A stretch of DNA of 64,000 bases from Mycolicibacterium neoaurum ATCC 25795 (lineage in GTDB: Bacteria; Actinomycetota; Actinomycetes; Mycobacteriales; Mycobacteriaceae), in assembly GCF_000691525.1 (NCBI RefSeq), contig NZ_JMDW01000023.1, forward strand, positions 19,406 through 83,405, in the 5' to 3' direction. The position numbers were made by a program, and so were the translations under genes. The notes under the pieces were generated by a model that worked only from the letters and a program-made list of their open reading frames with translations, searched no databases and had not been told where the DNA came from. Shown here one piece after another: positions 1-8,611 of the stretch. How positions within the stretch are numbered: position 1 is the first letter of the stretch; each line of letters begins with the position of its first letter.

Positions 1-18
1 CCGACTACCTTCTGGGCG

Positions 19-1365
19 ATGACATCCGAGAGCGACAACCGTCGCGCCATCGACTCCGTTCTGGAGAAGCTGGATACCTACGGGCTGGGCAGGCGGCAGT
101 TCGTCAAGCTGCTGGCCGGCAGTACCGCGGCGTTGGCTTCCGCGGGCGCGCTGACGGCCGTCGGACGCCGCGATGCCGCCCGCGGCGGGGCGGTGGCCTA
201 CACCGACGGCCAGATCGCGCTGCTCAACTGGTCGTCCACCGGCGATTACCAGGTGCAGTGGGGCAAGGCTTTTCAAGAGGCTGCCGCGCAGCTGGGCTAC
301 AAGTCGGTGGTGCTGGACGGCAAGAGCGATGCCGCCGTGCAGTCCAACCAGTTCAACCAGCTTCTCACCCAGAAGACCACGGCGATCTTCGTCGGCCTCA
401 ACGACCCGGGCTCGTTACCCACGTTGGCCCATGATGCCAACGATCGGGGCGTGCTCTTCCAGGCCGCCTGGAACTCACCGGCCTGGTACACGCCCTGGCA
501 CAGCGATCGTTACGGCGACAAGTACAACTCTTTCCTGATGCCCGACGAGTACCTCTCGGTGAGCAAGGCCGTGGATGTGTTGGCCAAGCAGATCAACGAG
601 GAGGGGACCGTCGTACGGGTCGGCGGCTACTACCCGTCGATCGACGGTCTGGAGGTGCAGCGCAGGCTGGCCGTGCACGACACCCTGAAGAAGTACCCCA
701 AGATCAACTTCGCCGGAGAACTACACGCGAAGTATGACGCCGACCTCTCGCAACGGGCCGCGGCGTCCTTGCTGGCCCGTTATCCCGACACGGTCGGCAT
801 CGTGGCGGTCAACGATGACGCCGCCACCGGTGTCGTCGCCGGTATCGAAGCCGCGGGAAAGGTGCCAGGCAAGGACGTGTTCGTCGTCGGGGCCAACGGC
901 TCGACCGCCGGTATCGACCGCATCGTCAAGGGCACCCAGTTGGTGACCACCGGTAATGTCCCGGCCTACCCGTCTTTCGTGACACTGGCCCAGTTCCACG
1001 ATCGCCTCAACGGGTGGAAACCCGAAGCGGCCGAACGCTTCTACGGCTGGCACGCCGAGATCATCACCGCCCAGAACGTCGGTTCGTTCAAGGCCCGCTA
1101 TGTCGACGGGCCGATTGCGGAGTCCTTCGACGTCCGCTTGCTCTCGCGCACCGAACATCCCACGGATTTCGATCTGCAGTTCGACGGCTACCCCGTAGAG
1201 GACCTCGAAACCATCTGGCCGGGGGTGCCGAAGCCCGAGGGATTCGAGTACCCGGAGTCCTATCTGAACGCCAAGCGCAATGGCGATTTCGACCGAATCC
1301 GCGCTCTCTACAAGGACCACTACCGGACCCCGGTGCTCGGTCCATCACCGTACAAGAAGGTGTGA
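19..1365 (+). CDS. Tat-exported sugar-type ABC substrate-binding protein
   Basis: Probable extracytoplasmic binding protein of the RbsB/LacI-like (Peripla_BP_4) type that would capture a small solute, likely a sugar, for the ATPase and permease encoded just downstream. Residues 25-35 read GRRQFVKLLAG, a twin-arginine motif followed by an Ala-rich hydrophobic segment (about 33-48), so export by Tat is expected. The body has the alternating alpha/beta pattern of the family, including VGIVAVNDDAATGVVAGIEA and DVFVVGANGS. At 448 aa it is longer than most members (about 330 aa). Only 18 bases precede the ATG and they contain no in-frame stop, so the start could lie outside the window. It ends one base before the ATPase start. 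The substrate is not identifiable from sequence. Confidence 0.8.
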   Translation: MTSESDNRRAIDSVLEKLDTYGLGRRQFVKLLAGSTAALASAGALTAVGRRDAARGGAVAYTDGQIALLNWSSTGDYQVQWGKAFQEAAAQLGYKSVVLDGKSDAAVQSNQFNQLLTQKTTAIFVGLNDPGSLPTLAHDANDRGVLFQAAWNSPAWYTPWHSDRYGDKYNSFLMPDEYLSVSKAVDVLAKQINEEGTVVRVGGYYPSIDGLEVQRRLAVHDTLKKYPKINFAGELHAKYDADLSQRAAASLLARYPDTVGIVAVNDDAATGVVAGIEAAGKVPGKDVFVVGANGSTAGIDRIVKGTQLVTTGNVPAYPSFVTLAQFHDRLNGWKPEAAERFYGWHAEIITAQNVGSFKARYVDGPIAESFDVRLLSRTEHPTDFDLQFDGYPVEDLETIWPGVPKPEGFEYPESYLNAKRNGDFDRIRALYKDHYRTPVLGPSPYKKV

Positions 1366-1366
1366 T

Positions 1367-2947
1367 GTGAGCACTGTGAACGGCGCACCGCGCCTACTGG
1401 CCCGCGGCATCGTCAAGACCTTCGGCGCGCATCGGGCCCTCAAGGGCGTCGACCTGACCGTCGGCGACGGCGAGGTGGTGGGTCTGATCGGGGAGAACGG
1501 TGCGGGCAAGAGCACCATCCTCAACATCGTGTCCGGAGTGTTGCCCTTCGACTCGGGCACCTTGCAGCTCGACGGCCGTGATATCGCCCCGAAGTCCTAC
1601 CAGGACGCCAACCGGCTGGGCATCTTCCGGGTGTTCCAGGAAGCCGCGCTGATCGACTCGCTTCCGGTGTATCAGAACGTCTTCTTCGGCTGGGAGCAGC
1701 TGTTCCGGACCCGGCTCGGTGGGCTGGATCACCGCGCGCTGCGCAGGGCGGCCGCCGATGCCCTGAGCAAGGCCGATGTCGACGGGGTGGGCGTGGATGC
1801 GCCGACGGGATCGCTGACCCCGGGGCAGAAGCAGAGCCTGGATATCGCACGGGTCACCGCACTGGCCGATCTGCTCGAGGTGGCGCGGCCCGTGGTGCTC
1901 TTCGACGAGCCGACCACCGCGCTGGACTCCGAGCACGAGGACAACTTTCTGCTGCTGCTGAAGCGTCTGCGCGGGGTCGCCGCCGTGGTGTTCGTGTCGC
2001 ACCGTTTACAGGAGATCATCGAATCGACCGATCGGATCACGGTTTTCAAGGACGGTGAGTCGGTGGCAGACCGCCCGACCGTAGGGGTCGACGAGAGCGA
2101 ACTGCACCGGCTGATGGTGGGCCGATCGCGGACCGAGAATTACTACCGGGAAAACCTGCAGCGCAGCATCACCGAGGATGTTCCGCCGCGGCTGGTCGTG
2201 GAGGGCGTGGCCGGCGCCGGGGTGCTGCGCGATGCGACGTTGCAGGTTGCTCGCGGCGAGATCGTCGGGCTCGCCGGTACCGAGGGCTCCGGTAAGCGCG
2301 TGCTCGGCGAGATCATCGCGGGGGCGGTTCGACCGACCGCGGGCCGCGTGTTGGTCGACGGTAAGACGGTGGCGGGGAGCATCGGCGATCATGTCCGTGC
2401 AGGCATCGCTTATGTACCGCCCGATCGTTCCGACAAGGGCCTGGTGACCTCGTCGTCCATCGTCGACAATATCCAATTGGCTTCACTGCATGATCTTTTC
2501 GCGACCAAGCGGGTCGGGCTGTGGGCCGTCGGACGCGCGCGCAAGGTTGCCGAGAAGTATGTCGATGAGCTCGGCATCGTGGCACGGGGCATCGACGCGC
2601 CGGTGTCCTCGCTCTCGGGTGGCAATGCGCAGAAGGTGCTGATTGCCAAATGGCTGCTGCGTAAGCCGGATGTGCTGGTGCTCGACGAGCCGACCCAGGG
2701 TGTCGACACCGGTGCGCGTGAGGGGATATACGACCTGCTGCGGCAGGTCGCCGCCGACGGCACCGCGGTGATCCTGGTCAGCGATGACCTGCCCGAACTG
2801 ATCGGCCTGTCCAACCGGATCGCCGTGGTGACCGAGGGGCGTGTGGTTGCCGTCGTCGACGCCCCGCCGGACGACAAGCCCGGTGAACACGATCTGGTCG
2901 CGTTGATGATCCCCGGCTCGACCCATTTACCTACCACCATTGGATGA
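1367..2947 (+). CDS. Sugar ABC transporter ATPase with two nucleotide-binding domains (RbsA/MglA type)
   Basis: Cytoplasmic energising subunit of the importer. Two ABC domains are visible in one chain: the first has Walker A GENGAGKST, a degenerate signature LTPGQKQ and Walker B VVLFDEPTTAL; the second has a degenerate Walker A GTEGSGKR, an intact LSGGNAQK signature and VLVLDEPTQGVD. One weak and one intact site is the usual state in RbsA/MglA/XylG proteins. The longest open frame begins at 1280 inside the previous gene; GTG 1367 is chosen because it follows the upstream stop by one base and begins just before the conserved ABC region. About 526 aa, normal for the family. It lies 4 bases before the permease start, so the three genes form one operon. 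Confidence 0.88.
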   Translation: MSTVNGAPRLLARGIVKTFGAHRALKGVDLTVGDGEVVGLIGENGAGKSTILNIVSGVLPFDSGTLQLDGRDIAPKSYQDANRLGIFRVFQEAALIDSLPVYQNVFFGWEQLFRTRLGGLDHRALRRAAADALSKADVDGVGVDAPTGSLTPGQKQSLDIARVTALADLLEVARPVVLFDEPTTALDSEHEDNFLLLLKRLRGVAAVVFVSHRLQEIIESTDRITVFKDGESVADRPTVGVDESELHRLMVGRSRTENYYRENLQRSITEDVPPRLVVEGVAGAGVLRDATLQVARGEIVGLAGTEGSGKRVLGEIIAGAVRPTAGRVLVDGKTVAGSIGDHVRAGIAYVPPDRSDKGLVTSSSIVDNIQLASLHDLFATKRVGLWAVGRARKVAEKYVDELGIVARGIDAPVSSLSGGNAQKVLIAKWLLRKPDVLVLDEPTQGVDTGAREGIYDLLRQVAADGTAVILVSDDLPELIGLSNRIAVVTEGRVVAVVDAPPDDKPGEHDLVALMIPGSTHLPTTIG

Positions 2948-2951
2948 AGAC

Positions 2952-3971
2952 ATGACCGCCGAATTGACCCACCCCGCAGGCACACCCGACGCCATCGCAG
3001 AAGACGAATCGGCCGGCTCGCCCCCGAGCCGACTCAATATCGTGCGCGACGTGCTTCCCCTGGCAGCCCTGTTGGCGTTGGTGGTGTTCTTCTCGGTGCG
3101 TGCCGAGGCTTTCCTGTCGGCAGCGAACCTGACCTTGATCAGTGGACAGGCCGGAATCCTGCTGCTGGCCTCGCTCGGTGCCACCCTGGTGATCGTCGCA
3201 GGCAGCGTCGACCTGTCCGTCGGCTCGATCGCCCTGCTCACCGGAGCCGTCATCGCCTCGCTGATCAACAGCGGATTCGGCAACCCGATCGTGGTGCTAC
3301 TCATCGCGATTGTCGTCGGCGCGGTGATCGGCCTGATCAACGGTGTCGTATTCGCCTACGGGCGGGTCCCGTCGTTCATCGCGACACTGGGCACGCTGTC
3401 GTTGTTCGCCGGTATCGGGTTGACGGTGTTGCAGGGCAGCACGATCAACTTCACCAACGAAGCGGTCCGCAACCTGGCGATCGGTCAGTTCATCCCGAAC
3501 ATCCAGAACGCCGCGCTGACCGCGCTGCTGACCCTCGCTGTGGTGTGGTTCCTGGCCCGCCGGACGCGGTTCGGGCTCTACGTCTATGCGATCGGCGGTA
3601 ACGAACGTGTGGTGGAGCTGGCGGGCGTACGCACCGCTCGCGTGAAGGTGCTGATCCTGGTGCTCTCCGGAATCACCGCGGGGCTGGCCGGGCTGTTGCT
3701 CACCGCGCAACTCGGGGCGGCGGGGCCGACACTCGGTTCGACGATTCTGCTGGATTCGATCGCCGCCATCGTCATCGGCGGTACCGCACTCTCCGGTGGT
3801 GTCGGCGGTGTCGGTCGCACGGTGCTCGGTGTGCTGATCCTCACCGTGCTGTCCAACGGGCTCAACCAGATCGGAGCGGCCGACTACACCCAGACCATCA
3901 TCAAGGGTTTGGTGATCATCGTCGCGGCGATCTTCACGATGGCCTCCCAGCGCAAACTGATCGTCAAGTAG
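2952..3971 (+). CDS. Sugar ABC transporter permease (RbsC/XylH type)
   Basis: Membrane channel of the importer. About 339 aa with roughly nine or ten hydrophobic segments, starting with DVLPLAALLALVVFFSV, and the family hallmark GSVDLSVGSIALLTGAV, near residues 86-102, found in BPD_transp_2 permeases such as RbsC. A TTG at 2940 lies in frame upstream but overlaps the ATPase; ATG 2952 is preferred. It ends 22 bases before the next gene, which is unlikely to be part of the transporter. The combination of an RbsB-like binding protein, double ATPase and single permease (presumed homodimer) is typical of CUT2 monosaccharide importers. Confidence 0.88.
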   Translation: MTAELTHPAGTPDAIAEDESAGSPPSRLNIVRDVLPLAALLALVVFFSVRAEAFLSAANLTLISGQAGILLLASLGATLVIVAGSVDLSVGSIALLTGAVIASLINSGFGNPIVVLLIAIVVGAVIGLINGVVFAYGRVPSFIATLGTLSLFAGIGLTVLQGSTINFTNEAVRNLAIGQFIPNIQNAALTALLTLAVVWFLARRTRFGLYVYAIGGNERVVELAGVRTARVKVLILVLSGITAGLAGLLLTAQLGAAGPTLGSTILLDSIAAIVIGGTALSGGVGGVGRTVLGVLILTVLSNGLNQIGAADYTQTIIKGLVIIVAAIFTMASQRKLIVK

Positions 3972-3993
3972 TCCGGCGCACTAGAATCGAGGT

Positions 3994-4452
3994 ATGGCCC
4001 GTAACTATGCGACCGCCGACACGGTCACCCGCGACGAGTTGCTCGCCTTCGTCCGGCCGCGCCACCAGATGGTGCTGACCACGTTCCGTTCCGACGGCTC
4101 GGTGCAGAGTTCTCCCGTCACCGGCGGCGTCGACGAGCAGGGACGGATCGTGATCGCGAGCTATCCGCAACGAGCCAAATCGCGCAATATAAGCCGTGAT
4201 CCGCGAGCCAGCGTGACCGTGTTGTCCGAAGAGTTCCACGGGCCGTATGTCCAGATCGACGGTGATGCCGAGTGCATCGACCTGCCCGACGCCGTCGAGC
4301 CGCTGGTCGACTACTTCCGCGCCGTCGCCGGTGAGCATCCGGATTGGGACGAGTACCGGCAGGCGATGGCCGACCAGGGCAAGTGTCTGTTGCGGATCAC
4401 TCCTCGACGGTGGGGCCCGGTCGCTACCGGGGGATTTCCGCCGCCGAGCTGA
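3994..4452 (+). CDS. PPOX-class F420-dependent oxidoreductase (Rv1155-like)
   Basis: Small split-barrel protein of the pyridoxamine 5-phosphate oxidase/FDOR-B superfamily, 152 aa. Recognisable stretches are QRAKSRNISRDPRASVTV and the C-terminal GEHPDWDEYRQAM, which closely resemble Rv1155 and other mycobacterial F420H2-dependent reductases; the family reduces varied substrates such as biliverdin-type or quinone-type molecules with deazaflavin F420. The exact substrate is not predictable. ATG 3994 follows GAGGT at a normal distance. It converges on the thioesterase gene with only 6 bases between them. F420 rather than FMN as cofactor is an inference from the subfamily. Confidence 0.8.
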   Translation: MARNYATADTVTRDELLAFVRPRHQMVLTTFRSDGSVQSSPVTGGVDEQGRIVIASYPQRAKSRNISRDPRASVTVLSEEFHGPYVQIDGDAECIDLPDAVEPLVDYFRAVAGEHPDWDEYRQAMADQGKCLLRITPRRWGPVATGGFPPPS

Positions 4453-4458
4453 CCGCGG

Positions 4459-5259
4459 TCATCTCCTCCCGGCGGGATCGAATCCGGTACTGGCTATCGC
4501 GGTCGACAATCCGATGCCGATCTGTCCGAGATGGTCGAACAGTGCCGTCGATCCGGTGGCGATACCGTCTGCGGCGCTGTGGGTCTGCACGGCGAGACCG
4601 ATGTACGGGCCATCGGGTAACCGGCTCAGCGTGAGCGTGTAGTCGGCGTTGATGAACCCCAGCCCGGCAGTGCTGAAGTTGGCCATCGAAGCGGTGATGT
4701 CGACCGCCATCGCCGCACGCACGAACGCCGTCATCGACTCGCCCTGCACCAGGTCCCGGAACTCGCGAACCCATGCATAGCGTGGTCCGTCGTGTTGCCA
4801 CGGAAAGTCGGCATCATCGGACGATCCGTAGGCCTGGATGAACATCGGCATGTTCGCGGCGACGGCATCGGTTTCGTCCGGTACCGCCGGCAGCTCCACC
4901 GGTGTGGTCCAGAATCGGCCGGGCGGTTGAGCGCTGCGCCGTAGGAACAGCGCGGATGCCCTGGCGACCACATCACCGGCCTGGGTCATGGTTGCGTCCA
5001 TCGAACACATCCGCCGACCGGCCCGCAGCACCGATGCGCTCGTGCGCACCGGCTCGGTGGCCACCCGCCGCAGGATATCGACCGTCAGCCGTGCCGGATG
5101 CAGGTCGGGATCGTCGACCTGCTGCTCGATGGCCCGGGCCAGCAGGCCGCCGATGACCTGACCTCCCAGCGTCGGGCCCCAGCCGCCGTGGGCGACCGCG
5201 TTGGGCACCAACTCGTCCCCGTGGCGCGTCGTGAACGGTGTCACCGCGGTGTCTGCCAT
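4459..5259 (-). CDS. Acyl-CoA thioesterase family protein (TesB-like double hotdog)
   Basis: Predicted thioesterase of about 266 aa. The N-terminal half shows the hotdog pattern with NAVAHGGWGPTLGGQVIGGLLARAIE and HPARLTVDILRRV, and the C-terminal half repeats the fold (STAGLGFINADYTLTLSRL), as in mycobacterial thioesterase family proteins annotated as acyl-CoA thioesterase-like. ATG 5259 follows a GTG one codon upstream; either may be used. It starts only 9 bases after the glycosyltransferase stop, so it is probably cotranscribed as the last gene of the Nit-type operon, although it is not one of the core genes of that cluster known in other species. Substrate unknown. Confidence 0.72.
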   Translation of the reverse strand: MADTAVTPFTTRHGDELVPNAVAHGGWGPTLGGQVIGGLLARAIEQQVDDPDLHPARLTVDILRRVATEPVRTSASVLRAGRRMCSMDATMTQAGDVVARASALFLRRSAQPPGRFWTTPVELPAVPDETDAVAANMPMFIQAYGSSDDADFPWQHDGPRYAWVREFRDLVQGESMTAFVRAAMAVDITASMANFSTAGLGFINADYTLTLSRLPDGPYIGLAVQTHSAADGIATGSTALFDHLGQIGIGLSTAIASTGFDPAGRR

Positions 5260-5268
5260 CACGGCATA

Positions 5269-6348
5269 TTACAAAACACGACCGCGCTGTAATGTCGAAA
5301 GCTGCTTCTCGTAGAAGGCCAAGTGTGCTCGGGCCGCACTGTCCCAGGTCAGCGACAGTGCAAGCGCACGGCCGGGACCGGGGTCGCCGGGATCGGCCAG
5401 TGCAGCGGAGATCTCGGCCGCGAAACCGTCCACATCGGAGGCGAACCGGGCGGTGGAGCCGAACACCTCGCGCAGGACCGGCAGGTCGCGGGTGACCACC
5501 GGCCGGCCGGCCGCCAGGGCCTCCAGCGCGGCCAAACCGAAGCCCTCCTTGGTGGATGGGAAAGCGAACACCTCACAACCCGCCACCAAGCCCGGTAGCT
5601 GGTCATCGGCGATGGCCCCGAGGATGATCGGCTCGATGCCCAATGCGGCGCTTCGCGATTCGAACGCTCGTCGATAGTCGCGGTAATCGAACAGCGTTTC
5701 GCCACCCGCGATGACCAACGCGAGCTCCGGATGCCGGCGGCGCAGTAGCTGATAGGCCTCCAACAGGTCGAGGGTGCCTTTACGGGGTTCGATGCCACCC
5801 ACTGTCAGCAGGTAGGGACGCAGCTGATCGAATCCCGGCTCGGCATCGATGAATCGCTGTGCTGCCACACCATTGGGAATCACCGTCGGATCCAGGCCCC
5901 AACCCGTCCGCACCTCGGCGGCGACAGCGGAGGAGACGCAGATCCGTGCGTACGGCGCGGTGATCGCCTTCTCGTGGCATTCGGCAAGGATCGGCGTGGT
6001 GAACTCGTCGAGGTGATGGATGGTGCGGATACAGTGCCCTACGGCATTGGCGCTGATGCAGTCCTGGGCGTGCACGATGTCATAACTGCCCGCGGTGAAT
6101 TCACCTCGCAGGGTGTCGATGGAGCGCACGATGCGGTCGGTGACGGTGTCGCCGGGGAGATCGACGAACTCGACAAGTCGCAACGAGACCGCCGGATCCA
6201 CGGACCGGAAGAATCCTGGGTCGCCGGCGCGCGCCAACGACCACACCGTGACGTCGGCGCCTGCTCGTGCCAGCGCCTCAGCCAGGTTGAGGGTGTGCAC
6301 CACGCCGCCGCGTGGTTTGGTCGAGTAGGTGAGCAGAGCGATCCGCAT
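5269..6348 (-). CDS. GT-B glycosyltransferase, MSMEG_0565-like family
   Basis: Retaining GT4-type glycosyltransferase of about 359 aa, equivalent to the MSMEG_0565 family that is encoded in Nit-type clusters of actinobacteria. N-terminal Rossmann half contains the glycine-rich TKPRGGVVHTLNLAEALA; the C-terminal half has VIPNGV, LLTVGGIEPRKGTLDLLEAY and the donor-binding FPSTKEGFGLAALEALAAGRPVV with the E-x7-E motif. The longest frame starts 27 bases upstream; ATG 6348 (MRIALLTYS) is chosen as it fits the GT4 N-terminus and lies 1 base beyond the preceding stop. Acceptor and donor are unknown; by context it may modify the product of the radical SAM/nitrilase pathway. Confidence 0.82.
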   Translation of the reverse strand: MRIALLTYSTKPRGGVVHTLNLAEALARAGADVTVWSLARAGDPGFFRSVDPAVSLRLVEFVDLPGDTVTDRIVRSIDTLRGEFTAGSYDIVHAQDCISANAVGHCIRTIHHLDEFTTPILAECHEKAITAPYARICVSSAVAAEVRTGWGLDPTVIPNGVAAQRFIDAEPGFDQLRPYLLTVGGIEPRKGTLDLLEAYQLLRRRHPELALVIAGGETLFDYRDYRRAFESRSAALGIEPIILGAIADDQLPGLVAGCEVFAFPSTKEGFGLAALEALAAGRPVVTRDLPVLREVFGSTARFASDVDGFAAEISAALADPGDPGPGRALALSLTWDSAARAHLAFYEKQLSTLQRGRVL

Positions 6349-6349
6349 A

Positions 6350-7186
6350 TCACCTCCGCACCCGGTAGATGTCACTGCGCAGCTCCGTGAGGTGATTCAA
6401 CACCTTTCTCGCCCTGGCAATCTCGGCCTCGACATCGATGTTCGCGACGGCCAGCCCGCCCTTGGACCTGGTGGTGGACAGGATGTCGCCGCCCGGACCG
6501 ACGATCTTGGCCTGGCCGAGAAACCGCAGATTTCCCATCACCCCGGTTTGGTTCGAGGACACCAGCACCACCTGGTTCTCGGCGGCGCGCGCGCAATCGT
6601 AGAGGTCGAACAGTCGCGACTGGCGGTCCGCGGGTAGCCGGGAGGCACGATCGGTGATGCTCGCCGGCCATGCCGACAACGCGGCGATGATCTGCGCCCC
6701 GTCGAGTGCCAGGGTGCGGGCGGCCTCCGGAAAGGTCTTGTCGTAGTCGATGAGCATCCCGACCCGGCCGACCGGGGTGTCGAAGCTGTCGAAGCGATCA
6801 CCGGCCAGGTAGGTCAGCGACTCACCGGCAGGCTGGTGCACCTTGCGGTATCGACCGAGGACACCGTCACCGGACACGCAGACGGCCGCGTTGTAGCGGC
6901 TGCCGCCCGCCGCTTCCTCGGCATAACCGACGCATACGGTCATGGGACCCGCCGCGGCGATCACGGCTGCGATCTCGGGACCGTCGGGATCCAGCGCGGG
7001 TGGTGGGTCATCGGGGTCGGGGGCAGAGAAGTCACCTATATAGCCGCCCAGGCAGGCGTCCGGTAGGACCAGCATGTCCACTCCGTCGCGGGCGGCGGAC
7101 TCGATGATGCCCACGACCTTGGATACGCCGCGATCGAGATCACGCCCGAAGTGCCCGGCGACCGCGCCCAGGGTGACCGGTGCCAT
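6350..7186 (-). CDS. Nitrilase-fold protein without catalytic Cys and Glu (MSMEG_0566-like)
   Basis: Carbon-nitrogen hydrolase superfamily fold, 278 aa, clearly paralogous to the nitrilase at 11233-12138 in the same operon. In active nitrilases a Glu-Lys-Cys triad acts. Here the Glu position reads MLVLPDACLGGY (Asp), the Lys is kept in RYRKVHQPAGE, and the Cys position reads GMLIDYDKTFPEAAR (Asp), where the paralogue has QICYDKAFPEAAR. The codons are GAC at both altered sites. Standard thioimidate chemistry is therefore not possible; it may be a structural or regulatory partner of the active nitrilase, or catalyse something else. Starts 9 bases after the GNAT-AIRS gene. Confidence 0.85.
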   Translation of the reverse strand: MAPVTLGAVAGHFGRDLDRGVSKVVGIIESAARDGVDMLVLPDACLGGYIGDFSAPDPDDPPPALDPDGPEIAAVIAAAGPMTVCVGYAEEAAGGSRYNAAVCVSGDGVLGRYRKVHQPAGESLTYLAGDRFDSFDTPVGRVGMLIDYDKTFPEAARTLALDGAQIIAALSAWPASITDRASRLPADRQSRLFDLYDCARAAENQVVLVSSNQTGVMGNLRFLGQAKIVGPGGDILSTTRSKGGLAVANIDVEAEIARARKVLNHLTELRSDIYRVRR

Positions 7187-7195
7187 GCGCCCTCC

Positions 7196-8611
7196 TCAGG
7201 CCGGGCCGAGTCCGGTGACCGGCGACGACAGTGCGGTCGTGGTGACCCCGTCGGGCCAGCGTAGGCGCACGCCTGCGGTGGCGGTCAACCGTCCGCAGTC
7301 CGCGGCCGTGACACCGTGCGGAAGTGCCACCGGCTTGGCAGATCCCGCGGTCAGCATGGCGTAACCCGGGAAGCAGGTCAGCCAGGCAGCGAGGTCGGCG
7401 GCCTGCGGCCGGGGCACCGCGGAGACCTCCAGTTCGGCGCCGGTGCCGCACGCCTCGGCGAGCATGCCCAGGGTGCCGACCACACCGGCCATGCTGACGT
7501 CCTTGGCGGCGCGGGGACGCATCCCGGCGACGACTCCCGACAGCGCGGCAAGGTCGGCGCCGGACCGGGTGCTGCTCGAATCCCACTGCTTACCGGTGTA
7601 ACCGGTCCGCCAGCCGCCGGACAGGTCGGCGGTCAGCCGCACCCGGTCACCGACGCGCCCGCCACCGGCCGGCACCGGATCGCTTGTCCGGCCGAGTGCG
7701 GTGACGGCCAGTGCGGCGGGGACACCGAGTTGGGTGTGCCCACCGAGAACCGGGACATCCCATGCCGCCGATGCGGCCGCGATACCACCGATCACGCGCT
7801 GCACGGTCCGCCGGGTGGGAGCCGCCACCGCGTCGAGCAATGCGGTGGGAACGGCGCCCATGGCGGTCAGATCGTTGATGTTGACCAGCACCGAGCACCA
7901 ACCGGCCCACTCCGGATCGCGTTCGACCATCGACGGGATGATGGCATCGCATGCGGCGATCAGGTCCGTGCCGGGCACCGGGGCACCGTCGTCGCCGATG
8001 TACCCGTCGGCTCCGAGCCCTCCCGGCACAGCGCGGAGCGGGGCCAGCGAATCACCCAGAAACGACTTCGTTGCGGTCGCGAGTGTGCCGAAAGGGTTGA
8101 TGGGGTAGCGCATCCGGGTGTGTGGTCGGCCACAGACCTGGTCGTCGCCAAGGCGTTCCCATCCCATGGCGGCGAAGACGGCCTCGTACCGGGTCTGCAC
8201 ACTGGCTTCGAATCGCAACACCCCGACCGATTCGGCGTAGGCGCAGGCGGCTCGGATCAAGGCCGGTCCGACACCCGCCGAACGGGCCTGAGGCGCGGTG
8301 ACCAGGCGACTACCGGTCCACCACCCCAGGTCGCGGGATCCGACCGGCGCCAACCGCACACCGCCGAGGACTTCGCCATCGGCGGCGACGGCAACCAGCA
8401 CGACGGTGCGCGGGTCGTCGTCGATATCGTCGGAGTCCGATCCGGTGAACAAGCGCTGGACACCGACGAACTCGATCCGGCGCAGGGTGCGGTAGGAGCA
8501 GACATCCGCTCCGTCGCCTCGACGGATGAGAAACGGTGCGCCCGGCCGTGTCCCGGCCAGGATCGACAGGTCTGCCGTCGACGTCGTGGCGCTGTGGTCG
8601 AAGGGGATCAT
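7196..8611 (-). CDS. GNAT acetyltransferase-AIR synthase-like fusion protein (MSMEG_0567-like)
   Basis: Two-domain protein of 471 aa. Residues about 1-170 look like a GNAT N-acyltransferase (VVLVAVAADGEVLGGVRLAP, then GVGPALIRAACAYAE), and about 185-460 resemble the AIR synthase/selenophosphate synthetase ATP-grasp-like fold (WCSVLVNINDLTAMGAVPTALLDA, PVLGGHTQLG). In Synechocystis and many proteobacteria these are two separate genes (sll0786 and sll0787; nitE and nitF); in this actinobacterium they are fused. ATG 8611 overlaps the radical SAM stop by one base in TGATG form, supporting it over the longer frame. The AIRS-type domain suggests ATP-dependent activation of an amide or similar group; the true reaction is not known to me. 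Confidence 0.85.
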   Translation of the reverse strand: MIPFDHSATTSTADLSILAGTRPGAPFLIRRGDGADVCSYRTLRRIEFVGVQRLFTGSDSDDIDDDPRTVVLVAVAADGEVLGGVRLAPVGSRDLGWWTGSRLVTAPQARSAGVGPALIRAACAYAESVGVLRFEASVQTRYEAVFAAMGWERLGDDQVCGRPHTRMRYPINPFGTLATATKSFLGDSLAPLRAVPGGLGADGYIGDDGAPVPGTDLIAACDAIIPSMVERDPEWAGWCSVLVNINDLTAMGAVPTALLDAVAAPTRRTVQRVIGGIAAASAAWDVPVLGGHTQLGVPAALAVTALGRTSDPVPAGGGRVGDRVRLTADLSGGWRTGYTGKQWDSSSTRSGADLAALSGVVAGMRPRAAKDVSMAGVVGTLGMLAEACGTGAELEVSAVPRPQAADLAAWLTCFPGYAMLTAGSAKPVALPHGVTAADCGRLTATAGVRLRWPDGVTTTALSSPVTGLGPA

